Below the pieces are notes generated by a model, which worked only from the letters and a program-made list of their open reading frames with translations, was not told where the DNA came from and searched no databases. Made by a program: the position numbers and the translations under genes. 38,842 nucleotides of DNA. Origin: an uncultured Pseudomonadota bacterium. GTDB lineage: Bacteria; Bdellovibrionota_B; Oligoflexia; Oligoflexales; CAIYRB01. The stretch spans positions 1-38,842 of the forward strand of contig CAIWTN010000013.1 of NCBI GenBank assembly GCA_903915625.1. Direction: 5' to 3'. Positions 1-8,124 of this stretch are shown piece after piece; positions within the stretch are counted from its first letter, which is position 1, and each line of letters opens with the position of its first letter.

Positions 1-1063
1 CATCACGCGCGAAAGCATAGGTCATGCGAGATGCTGAGGTGACTGTCGCTAAACCACAGAGATATTGTGCTAGTATGATGCCGCTCAACAATAAGCCACC
101 TAATGCTTTAGGTGCGACGGAATCGAGCAACCAAAAGAAGACGTTTGGACCCTGCGAGGCTGCTTGATCTAATGATGGCATAGCTAAAACCATTGCCGTA
201 AGCATCAACCAGCCCGCAAGTCCTGAAATCAATACGGAGCGGATAATTCCAAGGGGGACCGTGGTCTGGGCGGCAAGTGTTTCTTCAGAAGTATGGGCAG
301 AGGCATCGAAGCCTGTGATTGTGTAGGCAGGGAGCAGTAAGCCAAGTGCAAATAAGATACCGAGATGATTAGATAAGGGCCAGACATTACCCCCTTTGAT
401 GCCGCTGTAATTCGTAAATGTGATCAGTCTGGTGAAATCATAATTCGAAGTACAAATCAGCATAGTTGCGGTGAGCAGGAAGGACACCGCTAAAATCAGA
501 TATCCGCTGAAATCAGTAAGGAGTGTGGTGAGCTTGATGCCTCGGTGATTTATGATCCCCTGACTGACGGTAATTAAAGTGACGCCGCATGCTTGCGTTA
601 TGAACTGCTGATCAGACGGTAGATTCTCCCAGTTAATTCCTAAAATTTTGCCGACTGAATTGACTGCGAACAGAAAGGTACCAACATTGATAGCCGCTAA
701 TGCGGCAATCAATCCAGCAAGGTTGAACCAAGCTGTGATCCAGCCCCAGCAGCGTCCGCCTAAAATCGTCGCCCAATGGTAAAGTCCACCAGCTGTCGGA
801 AAGGCTGAGGCTAGTTGGCCCATTGTGGCTGCTACAACGAGAGCGAGGGTGCAGCCGACGGGCCAACCTATGCCAATAGCAGCTCCGCCAACGGCGCTGA
901 AACCCAGGTGGAAGGAGGTGAGGCCTCCAGATAAAATGCAGATGATTGAAAAGGAAATCGCAAAATTCGAAAAGCCGCTCATTCTACGATCAAGTTCTTG
1001 TGTGTAACCAAGGTTCTTAAGAGTGTCGGTATCAGAATTACTAGGCTGCGGAACAGACTTCAT
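1..1063 (-). CDS. APC-family amino-acid permease, 3' end cut by window
   Basis: An inner-membrane amino-acid/polyamine/organocation transporter, probably a proton-coupled importer; the substrate cannot be read from sequence. I translated the minus strand from the ATG at 1063: it stays open for 354 codons to the window edge, so the C-terminus is missing. The N-terminus shows the family hallmark LGYTQELDRRMSGFSNFAIS followed by a Gly-rich first helix (SGGLTSF), and then alternating hydrophobic helices, including a segment with TGFDASAHTSEET, typical of the GabP/Uga4-like branch. It is the last gene of an apparent operon, 65 bp downstream of the cyclase-like lipoprotein gene, with a class-III aminotransferase further upstream, so uptake of an amino acid that is then transaminated is a reasonable inference. 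No strong Shine-Dalgarno is visible ahead of 1063, so the exact start is less certain. Confidence 0.85.
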   Translation of the reverse strand, partial: MKSVPQPSNSDTDTLKNLGYTQELDRRMSGFSNFAISFSIICILSGGLTSFHLGFSAVGGAAIGIGWPVGCTLALVVAATMGQLASAFPTAGGLYHWATILGGRCWGWITAWFNLAGLIAALAAINVGTFLFAVNSVGKILGINWENLPSDQQFITQACGVTLITVSQGIINHRGIKLTTLLTDFSGYLILAVSFLLTATMLICTSNYDFTRLITFTNYSGIKGGNVWPLSNHLGILFALGLLLPAYTITGFDASAHTSEETLAAQTTVPLGIIRSVLISGLAGWLMLTAMVLAMPSLDQAASQGPNVFFWLLDSVAPKALGGLLLSGIILAQYLCGLATVTSASRMTYAFARD

Positions 1064-1128
1064 GACTGAACTCAATCAAATTAAAGGATGGCGCCTTCTG
1101 TTAGCCCCTGAACTTGATCACGACATGA

Positions 1129-2250
1129 TCACAACTTCATTGTCGGGCAGCGATGTGTGCCGCCAAACTCTAACACACTGTTGTCAGCGCTTACGTGCTG
1201 AACCAGTGTCTGTTGTCCTAACAGATTGAGTTCGTAGGCATCAATCTCAATATGAGCATTGTAGTTTTCATGCGCGCCAGCCTTGACCCATCCCTTAGGC
1301 GATGCTGTCGCTATTCCTACAAAATCTGATCGCGAGCCTTTCGCCCTAATTTCTAGTTTTTTTAGTGGATTCAGAATTGTGATTTGGAATTCACCATCGC
1401 AGGGTTTGATGTCTCTGGTCACAGTGAGGTTTTTAATACCTGGCAGGAAAACCCAATCAATTTTTTCGGTTTTGAAGATCGCACTCCAGACTTCGGGTTG
1501 AATTAAGCTGACTGGTGCTGGTCCTCCCGCGAGGCTGAGGCGGTTTGCTCCGTTTTCAGAGATTGCGTGAAGCCAGATCCAACTACTAGGGAACCCAGAC
1601 CCGTAATTCTTTTCCATATGAGAGACAGCACGGCCAGTGATTTGGGTGCTGCCCTTGCTGAACTGATAGTTGGTATCACTCGCTAGGCTATAAATGAACC
1701 AGTGGCTCCAGATGAATGGGAGTTTCGCGGCCAAGCCTTCCGGACCTACCCAGGGTTGATCTGGAAAAATTGGACGAGTGCTTGAAAACTGAGCTTTAAA
1801 CACCTCGCCGCTGGGAAACTTGAGATCGATGCTGTCTTGTGTCATCGAGCCGAAGCTGTCGGCTTGCCAGCGAAAGTTCGCATTAGATTTATCGTCAGGA
1901 TTCTTCGTGACAGGTTCGCCGGATGCCTGCAACTCTGTCCTTTCTGGGAATCCCTCTACTGTTTCAGTCTTGCCGGTTTTGTGGTCATGAATTACCAGCG
2001 CCACGTAGCCTTCAAGTGGACTGTCAGAAAACTTGACGCCCTGACGCACGAAAGACCCAACGATGACCGCAAAGTCGCGTTGTCCTGCATGATCGACAAT
2101 GCGTGTGTACCAGCCCTCAAACCAGGGGCCATTCTCGTGGAAATGGGGATCCATCGGTGACTTTGTACCGCTGAATCCAGACTTGCGACAGCTTAACATC
2201 AAACTAGTACTGACAAGCAAGGTAACCAATGTTAGCCATCGAAATGTCAT
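1129..2250 (-). CDS. tocopherol-cyclase-like (PF14249-type) lipoprotein
   Basis: A 373-residue predicted exported lipoprotein. The N-terminus is a short signal peptide with one Arg, a hydrophobic core and a lipobox-like MLSC, placing the lipidated Cys at residue 21. The mature part opens with HENGPWFEGWYTRIVD, which resembles the PFFEGWYFK signature of the tocopherol cyclase/lipocalin-like family; later Trp-rich blocks (FIWSHWFIYS, SSWIWLHAI) fit the same beta-barrel fold. In plants the family closes the chromanol ring; bacterial lipoprotein members have no settled function, so enzymatic cyclisation should not be assumed. I chose the ATG at 2250 because it is preceded by AAGG, starts the signal peptide and lies just after the upstream aminotransferase stop at 2264; the longer start at 2307 would add a very basic leader and overlap that gene. 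Confidence 0.7.
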   Translation of the reverse strand: MTFRWLTLVTLLVSTSLMLSCRKSGFSGTKSPMDPHFHENGPWFEGWYTRIVDHAGQRDFAVIVGSFVRQGVKFSDSPLEGYVALVIHDHKTGKTETVEGFPERTELQASGEPVTKNPDDKSNANFRWQADSFGSMTQDSIDLKFPSGEVFKAQFSSTRPIFPDQPWVGPEGLAAKLPFIWSHWFIYSLASDTNYQFSKGSTQITGRAVSHMEKNYGSGFPSSWIWLHAISENGANRLSLAGGPAPVSLIQPEVWSAIFKTEKIDWVFLPGIKNLTVTRDIKPCDGEFQITILNPLKKLEIRAKGSRSDFVGIATASPKGWVKAGAHENYNAHIEIDAYELNLLGQQTLVQHVSADNSVLEFGGTHRCPTMKL

Positions 2251-2263
2251 GATCTGCCTTCGT

Positions 2264-3751
2264 CTACGCTTTTTTGGGGCCGTGAGTGAAGGCCTGAGAG
2301 AGGGCATCCACGATTAGGTCTATTTCAGCCGTAGTGATCGCGAAATGTGGCGTAAATCGAAGCGAATTGACGCCACCATGAATAACCCCGATGCCGTTGC
2401 GGCGTAGATACTCTTCTAGCTGTCCTTTGCCGACTACAGCAAAAATCGCAGGGTTTATGTCAATGGAGACGATAAGCCCCGTTCCTTGGACCTTTCGAAT
2501 TATGTTTGAGTAACACTCGGCCAGTGACTCAAATCTGGTGACGAACTCTCGGCCTTTCTCTTGGACGTTGCGACGTAGATCGGGTGTCATAGCGTCTAGG
2601 ACAGCAACCGCAACGTCTAGAGCCCGCGGGTTAGCAGTCATGGTGTTGCCGTAAACACCGCGGACGTATAATCCAGCGGCAGTGTTGTTCATCGCCAAAA
2701 TCGACAGTGGATACTGGCCAGCATTGACCGCCTTAGAGTACGTCTCCATATCCGGCGCAGGAAGCTTTTCGAACCCTGGGTAGTCTACGATACTTAGGCA
2801 GCCTTGCGCGCGCATACCTGCTTGGATTGCATCGACAACAAGTAGGCCCCCGTGCTGTTCTGTCAACTTTCGTGCCAGTGAGTAAAACTCCGGAGTGATC
2901 GCTTTACCCGGATCTCCCTCGCCCATGACCGGCTCGAGGTAAGTGCTCTCAAAGAAAACCCCCTCGCGATCGGCCCAGGCGAACGCTGCGGTCAGCGCTT
3001 CCAGATTATTGGGCTCGACGATGTGCGTGATATTTAGATCCCGGAAAGAGGCGAGGTTTTGCTTATAGTTCTTTGCTGAGGAGTCTGAAAGCATCGCTGG
3101 TCGTTCCGTGCGGCCGTGAAAGCCGCCTTTCAGCGACAAATACATGATGCGTTTGCCAGCGTGACGCCCACCGACATCTGTTTGCTTCTTAGCGTTGATG
3201 TCAGAAATGCGTGTAGCAACTGTCATTGATTCCGAACCACTGTTCATACACAGGAACTTGGTGAATGGGCAGCCATCGGGACGGCTAAAGCCAATAGCCT
3301 TTTGCAGGCGATCGGCGAGCCGGTGCTGACTGAAGTTGGGTGTCATGATATTGGCCATCACCACGGGCTTACTCATCACAGCCAGCACGGATTCAGGCGC
3401 GTGTCCGAAGCCGATCATTCCGTAGCCACCAGAGTCGTGGAGGACTGCGCCATGGAAGGTCACCAACCAAGGCCCTCGTGCCGCTAGCGCGACGTAGGGG
3501 TTCCGCTGATCCTCGGCGTAAAAGTTTACATATTTACTCTGTAGCTTAACGATTAGTTCTTCCTCAGCGAGGTTAGCCAGATCGGGGAACTCACTGCACA
3601 GCTCGGCCTGTGCTTGGACAGCCTCGGCAATTGCTTGCCCCAGTCTTGGATCGAGTGGGAGGAAGCGGCTAAGCGTGGCATGGGATAAACCCGGTGTCGA
3701 TCTTTGACCGACTCGGGATTGCATAGCCATCAACTGCTTTAGTGCGTCCAT
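2264..3751 (-). CDS. class-III PLP-dependent aminotransferase, substrate unknown
   Basis: A 495-residue fold-type I, class-III aminotransferase. Visible family marks are GGYGMIGFGH near the N-terminus, NSGSESMTVATRI (phosphate-binding region), LKGGFHGRTERPA, the PLP-nitrogen Asp in LLVVDAIQAGMRAQG, the Schiff-base Lys in ETYSKAVNAGQYP, and GNTMTANPRALD. It differs from acetylornithine/GABA enzymes in the DEVQ and SKxxxxG blocks, and matches a family usually annotated only as class-III aminotransferase. The start at 3751 is strongly preferred: AAGGAG lies six bases upstream. An alternative ATG at 3766 would overlap the lspA stop as ATGA. It sits in an operon with lspA upstream and a lipoprotein and an amino-acid permease downstream, suggesting a role in metabolism of an imported amine or amino acid; that is inference. 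Confidence 0.85.
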   Translation of the reverse strand: MDALKQLMAMQSRVGQRSTPGLSHATLSRFLPLDPRLGQAIAEAVQAQAELCSEFPDLANLAEEELIVKLQSKYVNFYAEDQRNPYVALAARGPWLVTFHGAVLHDSGGYGMIGFGHAPESVLAVMSKPVVMANIMTPNFSQHRLADRLQKAIGFSRPDGCPFTKFLCMNSGSESMTVATRISDINAKKQTDVGGRHAGKRIMYLSLKGGFHGRTERPAMLSDSSAKNYKQNLASFRDLNITHIVEPNNLEALTAAFAWADREGVFFESTYLEPVMGEGDPGKAITPEFYSLARKLTEQHGGLLVVDAIQAGMRAQGCLSIVDYPGFEKLPAPDMETYSKAVNAGQYPLSILAMNNTAAGLYVRGVYGNTMTANPRALDVAVAVLDAMTPDLRRNVQEKGREFVTRFESLAECYSNIIRKVQGTGLIVSIDINPAIFAVVGKGQLEEYLRRNGIGVIHGGVNSLRFTPHFAITTAEIDLIVDALSQAFTHGPKKA

Positions 3752-3762
3752 TTTTTGCTCCT

Positions 3763-4266
3763 TCATATTCTGACCACCGCTGTTTGGCGCTGTCTCGCCC
3801 AACGGCACCATGTCACCAGGGTAAACCCGACCATGATGCTGACATCGGCAACGTTGAAAATACCAGTGCGTAGTCCACCAATTCCTACATTGAGGAAATC
3901 GACTACGAAGCCCGAGACGATCCGGTTGAGCACATTGCTGCCACCGCCCGCTAGTATAAGTCCATATCCGATCGTCTCAGCTGCTGTCAGATCATGCTTC
4001 AGGTAAATGAATAACGTCAAGCCGAGTAGTAGTGCGCCGGCCCCAACGCTTAGTAAAAACCAGCGCGAAGAGTCTGGTAGTGAGCTGCCAAGGCCCAGAA
4101 AGGCGCCCACGTTCTCAGCATATTCGAGTCGCAAAGTATTGGCGAAGTAGTGCTGCGGAGCATGATCGCGGAGCACTCTGGCAGCAAATATTTTGGTCGC
4201 TTGATCCCATCCTATGCAGCTGCATAAGGTAACTAAGATGATGAAAAGCCTGTTGCCAGTAGACAT
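3763..4266 (-). CDS. lspA: lipoprotein signal peptidase LspA
   Basis: Prolipoprotein signal peptidase II, an inner-membrane aspartyl protease that cleaves diacylglyceryl-modified prolipoproteins before the lipidated Cys. The 167-residue product has the usual length and four hydrophobic helices. Motifs: DQATK at 21-25, EYAENVGAFLG around 48-58, GGGSNVLNR at 107-115, VVDFLN with catalytic Asp123, and FNVAD with catalytic Asp141. The family usually has an Asp in the NxxDR block; here it reads NVLNR, a mild substitution. The ATG at 4266 is chosen because GAGG lies a few bases upstream and it gives a normal N-terminus; a start at 4305 would add a basic leader. The gene is first in a minus-strand run and overlaps or abuts the aminotransferase gene, so the two are probably co-translated. 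Confidence 0.93.
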   Translation of the reverse strand: MSTGNRLFIILVTLCSCIGWDQATKIFAARVLRDHAPQHYFANTLRLEYAENVGAFLGLGSSLPDSSRWFLLSVGAGALLLGLTLFIYLKHDLTAAETIGYGLILAGGGSNVLNRIVSGFVVDFLNVGIGGLRTGIFNVADVSIMVGFTLVTWCRWARQRQTAVVRI

Positions 4267-4469
4267 ATGAAACCTCGTCCGAAGCCCTCTTACTCTTATC
4301 GGCAAGATTTCTATGTCGTTGAGGTCTGTTTTCTGCCGGACGCCTTCCTCTTCTCATCCTCAGTTGGTAGTAACTTATCTAAATGACAGTGAAAAATATC
4401 TGTGGGGGATGGGTGAGGGGCGCTTTCATTGTGTAAGTAAATGAAATCATTGATTTTATTTGTTTTCTG

Positions 4470-4497
4470 GTGACAATGGCTTTGATCACGCTAGGAT
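4470..4497 (+). promoter_or_regulatory. sigma-70-type promoter for tRNA-Val
   Basis: GTGACA (5 of 6 to the -35 consensus) at 4470-4475, 16-bp spacer, TAGGAT (4 of 6) at 4492-4497. The tRNA 5' end lies 17 bases past the -10, as expected for a short-leader stable RNA promoter. Read by eye, no scoring. Confidence 0.5.
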
Positions 4498-4514
4498 GCA
4501 GCACCTGACCCGAT

Positions 4515-4591
4515 GCGAGTATAGCTCAGTTGGTTAGAGCGCTGCCTTCACACGGCAGAGGTCCTCAGTTCAAATCTGAGTACTCGTACCA
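4515..4591 (+). tRNA. tRNA-Val (anticodon CAC)
   Basis: A complete 77-nt cloverleaf. Acceptor stem GCGAGTA pairs with TACTCGT (first pair G-U), D stem GCTC/GAGC, anticodon stem CTGCC/GGCAG around the loop TTCACAC, which places CAC at positions 34-36 and decodes GUG valine. The T arm is CTCAG/CTGAG with the conserved TTCAAAT loop, and the CCA end is encoded. It is a single tRNA, not part of an array. No Rho-independent terminator with a T tract is obvious right after it. Confidence 0.96.
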
Positions 4592-4728
4592 TATTCATGC
4601 GCACTTATTCCCTCGTTGTTGACAGATAAGCTTTCCGTCAAAACTCTCGCCTATGGCTCGACTCAACAAAGCGTGACGCTTGTGTTGGTTCCTACATATT
4701 TAGATGAAGTTTCATTTTGAAGGTGGAA

Positions 4729-4857
4729 GCGCCGGTCACTTGGTGACCGGCGCGTGTCCGGAGGCCAGAATCATGCCATTCTTGCGGGGGCCTCAATTGG
4801 GGAAGGCCTTAAAATGCAGTGCGATGCAGAAGGTGGCGACACGGCATGATGTCGCCA
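4729..4857. ncRNA. candidate structured RNA or repeat element (three hairpins)
   Basis: Three stable hairpins follow each other. Hairpin 1: an 11-bp perfect GC-rich stem, 4729-4739 with 4743-4753, and a 3-nt loop. Hairpin 2: GAGGCC 4761-4766 pairs with GGCCTC 4789-4794, enclosing AGAAT 4767-4771 paired with ATTCT 4778-4782, with a one-sided bulge at 4783-4788. Hairpin 3: TGGCGACA 4834-4841 pairs with TGTCGCCA 4850-4857. A weaker outer pairing ATGGAC/GTCCAT may extend the structure to about 4921. It matches no RNA I recognise by eye (not tmRNA, RNase P, SRP or 6S signatures). It could equally be a REP/MITE-like element; strand is unknown. Confidence 0.3.
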
Positions 4858-5003
4858 AAGTAGGCACCAGGATGAACTCGGGAATGGACCGTTAGTCACT
4901 CCCTACTTGTATATAGTCCATCGTTAAAATGGGGTGTCGACTTTAGGATTTTTTTAATAACACTAATGCCGATCCTTTGGGTGATTTACAAATATAAACA
5001 TAA

Positions 5004-5024
5004 CCGCCTAGGATATCTAGGCGG
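5004..5024 (-). terminator. hairpin, possible minus-strand terminator
   Basis: CCGCCTAG at 5004-5011 pairs perfectly with CTAGGCGG at 5017-5024 around a 5-nt loop. On the minus strand it is followed by a moderately T-rich stretch, so it may end transcription from the small membrane-protein gene about 110 bp upstream. The T tract is interrupted, hence low confidence. Confidence 0.35.
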
Positions 5025-5131
5025 CTGCATTTGGAGACAATCAGTCTCTAATTATATAATGATTTTTAAAAATGGGCGTTTGTAAGGGCATTTTTATAAT
5101 GCGCCAGCTCAATTTTTAATCAGTCTGCAGC

Positions 5132-5290
5132 TTAGTCGCTAGTCAGCCAACCAGTAACATCCATCACAAACCCTAGAGTGTAGGCAGCGATAATAAAGGG
5201 CGCTACGAGAGCCAATAACAATAGTATTGGCAGCATATGTAGAACATCGACGGGATTCTCGACGCGGAAATCTTCGCGGCTGAACATCAT
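5132..5290 (-). CDS. small single-pass membrane protein, unknown
   Basis: A 52-residue protein starting MMFSREDFRVENPVDVL, with one long hydrophobic helix (about residues 19-41) and a short acidic tail ending in SD. I recognise no family. It looks real because an AAAGG ribosome-binding site lies eight bases before the ATG at 5290 and the composition (charged amphipathic start, one helix, polar end) is that of a small membrane protein. Longer forms from ATG 5314 or TTG 5329 have no visible Shine-Dalgarno. The neighbours (envelope protein and lytic transglycosylase upstream on the same strand) suggest an envelope role, but with a gap of 134 bp co-transcription is not certain. Confidence 0.5.
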   Translation of the reverse strand: MMFSREDFRVENPVDVLHMLPILLLLALVAPFIIAAYTLGFVMDVTGWLTSD

Positions 5291-5424
5291 GAGATCGACC
5301 TTTGAGCTAGGCATAAGAGCTAGGATCAAGCTAAGTGACCATTAGGAAACCTAACTTTAGCAGCCTTAAAAGGCAAATTCAATCTGCCCGCTTGCCAAAG
5401 ACATAATCATGCATTCCATCGGAA

Positions 5425-6543
5425 TCAGGCCGCGCTTCCCCGATATTTGGTCCGAAACTCTGCCGATAGAGCGTTAAATTTTCGCAGGAGCTCGTCATCA
5501 GCAAGATACTTAGGCCCCCAGTAGGCGCTCTCTGTTAGCCAATCGGCTTCGGACAGTGCAAAATGATTCTGTAAATTAGCCAAGGTATCTGCACCCTGGT
5601 CAATCCAGGCACTTAGTGCCACCTGGATTTCTACAAATAATTCGAAGGTGCAGTGGGGCACCAGTGGTAACTGCGCAGTCTGCTCCGACCCGGGGGAATT
5701 TGCTAGCTGTGGTGGCGTGACAGCGGTGCCATCCGCACTTAATGCCGCAGTGTCGACAGCAGAGTCGGGCGAGCTGCTGAGGTCATCTGAGTCCGTCAAC
5801 GATTTTGCCGTATTCGTGATGTCTGTTTGCCGACGCCCACGCGATTTTGAGCTGGGCGTTGTCGACACCGATTGGCGTTCTGATTGGCGCCGATTAACCA
5901 GCGTCTGCTGCCGCCGAGTTAAATACATGTAGCATGCGCCTGCTGCCATCAAAAGAGCGAGTAATATCAGGCTGTATGAGGGTGAATTTGACTCGTCCAC
6001 AACGATGCGGTCGGGGTCTGTGTCCGCATCCGTCATTGCACGGTTCGGTCGACGGGCGAGCGGTTTGGCAGCTAGGCTCTTAGTTGCCGCTGTATTGAGC
6101 TGTTGCGGCTGGGGTGCGGCCACCGCTGGCACAGTCATTTCGGGAGCTGGGGACGTTGGTTCTGGCATTGCCGCTACACTTTTTGGCTTGGCCTTAAGTA
6201 CAGGCGCAGTGTGACTGCTGTGGCGGACCTTTTTTGGGGTCTTGGTGGGATGCCAAGCTGCAGTCTTTTTGACTCTATCGGTTCGTTCGACGCGGGGGGC
6301 ATGCCAAGTTGCCTGTTGTTTAGACGAAGTCGTTCGATGCTTAGAGGAATGCGACCTTTTCTTCGTGCTGTGCTTACCATGTACTTTCTTTGTCGGCTTT
6401 TTCTTACTTGCTGCGGCAAGAGTCATACTTTCGGAAACGGCGTTGGCAGCTTTAATTTCGGCGAGACTAGGGGCTGCAGAAAGTGCAAAACCCGCGAGAA
6501 TCGCGAAATTGAATCGTTTGAGTTTTTGTTTTAATTGCCGCAT
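5425..6543 (-). CDS. Lys/His-rich single-pass envelope protein, unknown
   Basis: A 372-residue protein with no family I can name. Architecture: Sec-type signal peptide (residues 1-28, ending PSLA); a strongly basic, Lys/His/Ser/Thr-rich low-complexity stretch (about 46-122) containing two imperfect repeats with AWH/TWH; a Pro/Ala-rich segment (123-165); a transmembrane helix (about 189-208) followed by RR; a polar acidic linker; and a predicted helical C-terminal domain (about 297-368) with W313, W335, W342 and Y346. The topology would place the basic part in the periplasm and the C-terminal domain in the cytoplasm. The C-terminal pattern of spaced Trp/Tyr helices resembles short domains seen in myxobacterial proteins, from memory only. 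Its neighbour upstream is a lytic transglycosylase, so peptidoglycan or LPS binding by the basic region is possible. Confidence 0.7.
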   Translation of the reverse strand: MRQLKQKLKRFNFAILAGFALSAAPSLAEIKAANAVSESMTLAAASKKKPTKKVHGKHSTKKRSHSSKHRTTSSKQQATWHAPRVERTDRVKKTAAWHPTKTPKKVRHSSHTAPVLKAKPKSVAAMPEPTSPAPEMTVPAVAAPQPQQLNTAATKSLAAKPLARRPNRAMTDADTDPDRIVVDESNSPSYSLILLALLMAAGACYMYLTRRQQTLVNRRQSERQSVSTTPSSKSRGRRQTDITNTAKSLTDSDDLSSSPDSAVDTAALSADGTAVTPPQLANSPGSEQTAQLPLVPHCTFELFVEIQVALSAWIDQGADTLANLQNHFALSEADWLTESAYWGPKYLADDELLRKFNALSAEFRTKYRGSAA

Positions 6544-6560
6544 GTGCTGATTCCGTAGTT

Positions 6561-6575
6561 AGACTCCTGGAGTCT
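6561..6575. promoter_or_regulatory. 15-bp palindrome upstream of the Lys/His-rich gene
   Basis: AGACTCC, one base, GGAGTCT: perfect 7-bp arms centred at 6568, 18 bp upstream of the ATG at 6543. It could be an operator or a leader hairpin; it contains AGGAG on the minus strand but too far from the start to serve as the ribosome-binding site. Confidence 0.35.
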
Positions 6576-6669
6576 CGGATCGGCACCCCAATGAAGAACA
6601 TTAGTACTTCACTTCAGTGAGTCTTTGGGAAAAGGCAAAAGGATGAAAAATTTTCCATGTTCTATAGTA

Positions 6670-8124
6670 TTATCGAGACGTCGAGCTGCTTGCAAAAGTC
6701 CGGCTACTAGTATTAGTGCTGGCTGGAATTTTTATCACAAAACCGGTCGGTAGCTTAGACTCCGAGCGGATAACGCGCGGTGAGATATCTGGGTTTAACT
6801 GGGCCACTTGCGCGAGCGAGACCGTGTTCCTGCGGCATATTTCTCGAACGCTGATTGGTTTCGATAACTTGATAGTCGAAAAGGCCAGCGGTTGAACTCG
6901 TGGTACTTCTGGAAACAGTCGATCTGCATCTTTGAGAGTTGCCAGTACACCGAGAAAGCTTGAGTAAAAATTCTTTGAGGCAAAGCCAAACTGATTGCCA
7001 TGATACTTGTCGATCAGATCTGCGATGTCGTGAGAGTCTACTGCCTGTGTGGCCCGGCGGATCCCACCTACACCGTGATTATAGGCGGTGATAGCGAGGG
7101 GCCAAGCACCAGTTAGGTCGTAATTAAGGCGGAGTAATTTAGCAGCGGCACGGCTGGCTTTGATCGGATCGTTGCGTTCGTCGACACCGTCAAAGATTCT
7201 CAAATATTGATGTCCAGTCGCTGGCATGATTTGGTAGACGCCCGAGGCTCCAACCTTTGATTGAGCTTTGAGATTGAATGACGATTCCACAAACGCTAAC
7301 CGCGTGATCTCAACTGGCACACCTTGCCGGCGAAATTCTGCTTCGATGCTGCTTAGGTATTTGGGGGCGACCGCAAGTCCGCTAGCGATAAAGTCGCGCT
7401 GTCCGCGTTGCAGCCTCAAGGATTGAGCAGCTACAAGGTATTTGTTTTTGTCATTAATATGGACCATGTTTTCTGCTAGGCGTCGCATAGCTGGAGTAAA
7501 ACGTTCTTCATTCTCTCTATTTTCATGCATGGCAAGAAAGAGCTTCCGGTAATTATCGCGCTCAACCTTCGCGAATTTTTTTATTTTTTTGTCTTTAGCT
7601 ACCGGTAAGGCCGAAATTTTTGATGCGTCAAATATTGCAATGACTACTTCTGGGTACTCAGAAAGGTGTAGTACGTAATGATCTTTGCTCCAAAGAGAAT
7701 AGATGCGACGCCAGAAATTATAACGGCGGGCTAACTCGGAAGGTACGCGGAAATCATCAGTGATGGTGACGGCCTCACCATCTTGCTCATAAGCCTGACG
7801 TGAGCAGTTTAAATAGGATATGCCTATTGCTCCATCCTGTCTGATGCTCACTGGAACGCATTCTTCTATCTTTTCTGATTTTTTCCTTTTTAGCTCAAAT
7901 TCAGCGTTGTCTTTGTCTGCTTGCGCTGAAGTCATGGCCCATGAAGTAGGGGCTGTCTTGCGCTTAGCTGCCATTAAGTGCGCCGATCTATGCATGCGCA
8001 AGATACCATCCATTAGGGCAGCGCCGGCAAAAAGCGACAAGGCCGCTACTAGAATAGCTTGCTTGGTCCGGTGATTTGGCAGAGAGCTGCGGTGGATGGC
8101 GGGGGGAGTCTTCTGTAACGGCAT
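6670..8124 (-). CDS. MltD-like membrane-anchored lytic transglycosylase with LysM
   Basis: A peptidoglycan-cleaving lytic transglycosylase (GH23/SLT fold) of 484 residues. The N-terminus carries one hydrophobic anchor (about residues 23-44) preceded by basic residues. The catalytic SLT domain lies at about 255-400: the catalytic Glu is E280 in AFVESSFN, followed by KVGASGVYQIMPATG and TAYNHGVGGIRRA, all typical of the MltD branch. A C-terminal LysM repeat (about 428-472: SVREICRRNTVSLAQVAQLN) would bind glycan strands. A 200-residue N-terminal region of unknown fold precedes the catalytic domain. The start has GAGG about nine bases upstream. The gene is minus strand, 126 bp upstream of the Lys/His-rich envelope gene and divergent from fliG. 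Confidence 0.9.
   Translation of the reverse strand: MPLQKTPPAIHRSSLPNHRTKQAILVAALSLFAGAALMDGILRMHRSAHLMAAKRKTAPTSWAMTSAQADKDNAEFELKRKKSEKIEECVPVSIRQDGAIGISYLNCSRQAYEQDGEAVTITDDFRVPSELARRYNFWRRIYSLWSKDHYVLHLSEYPEVVIAIFDASKISALPVAKDKKIKKFAKVERDNYRKLFLAMHENRENEERFTPAMRRLAENMVHINDKNKYLVAAQSLRLQRGQRDFIASGLAVAPKYLSSIEAEFRRQGVPVEITRLAFVESSFNLKAQSKVGASGVYQIMPATGHQYLRIFDGVDERNDPIKASRAAAKLLRLNYDLTGAWPLAITAYNHGVGGIRRATQAVDSHDIADLIDKYHGNQFGFASKNFYSSFLGVLATLKDADRLFPEVPRVQPLAFSTIKLSKPISVREICRRNTVSLAQVAQLNPDISPRVIRSESKLPTGFVIKIPASTNTSSRTFASSSTSR

Larger units (their letters stand above)
4592..5131. other. 540-bp gene-poor interval with several hairpins
   Basis: No convincing protein gene is visible. The only notable open frame (4704-4895, plus strand, 63 codons) has no family resemblance and runs through strong inverted repeats, so I treat it as spurious. 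What the interval does hold is a cluster of perfect inverted repeats between 4729 and 4921 (listed separately) and a further hairpin at 5004-5024. The last 150 bases are A/T-rich. Confidence 0.6.

Noticed and set aside
633-1007. Short open frames on both strands near 633-866 (-) and 825-1007 (+)
   Set aside because: Both lie inside the APC permease reading frame, which runs open to the window edge and carries clear family motifs. No frameshift is needed.
4704-4895. 63-codon plus-strand frame in the hairpin-rich interval
   Set aside because: No family resemblance or convincing ribosome-binding site, and it is made of inverted-repeat sequence.
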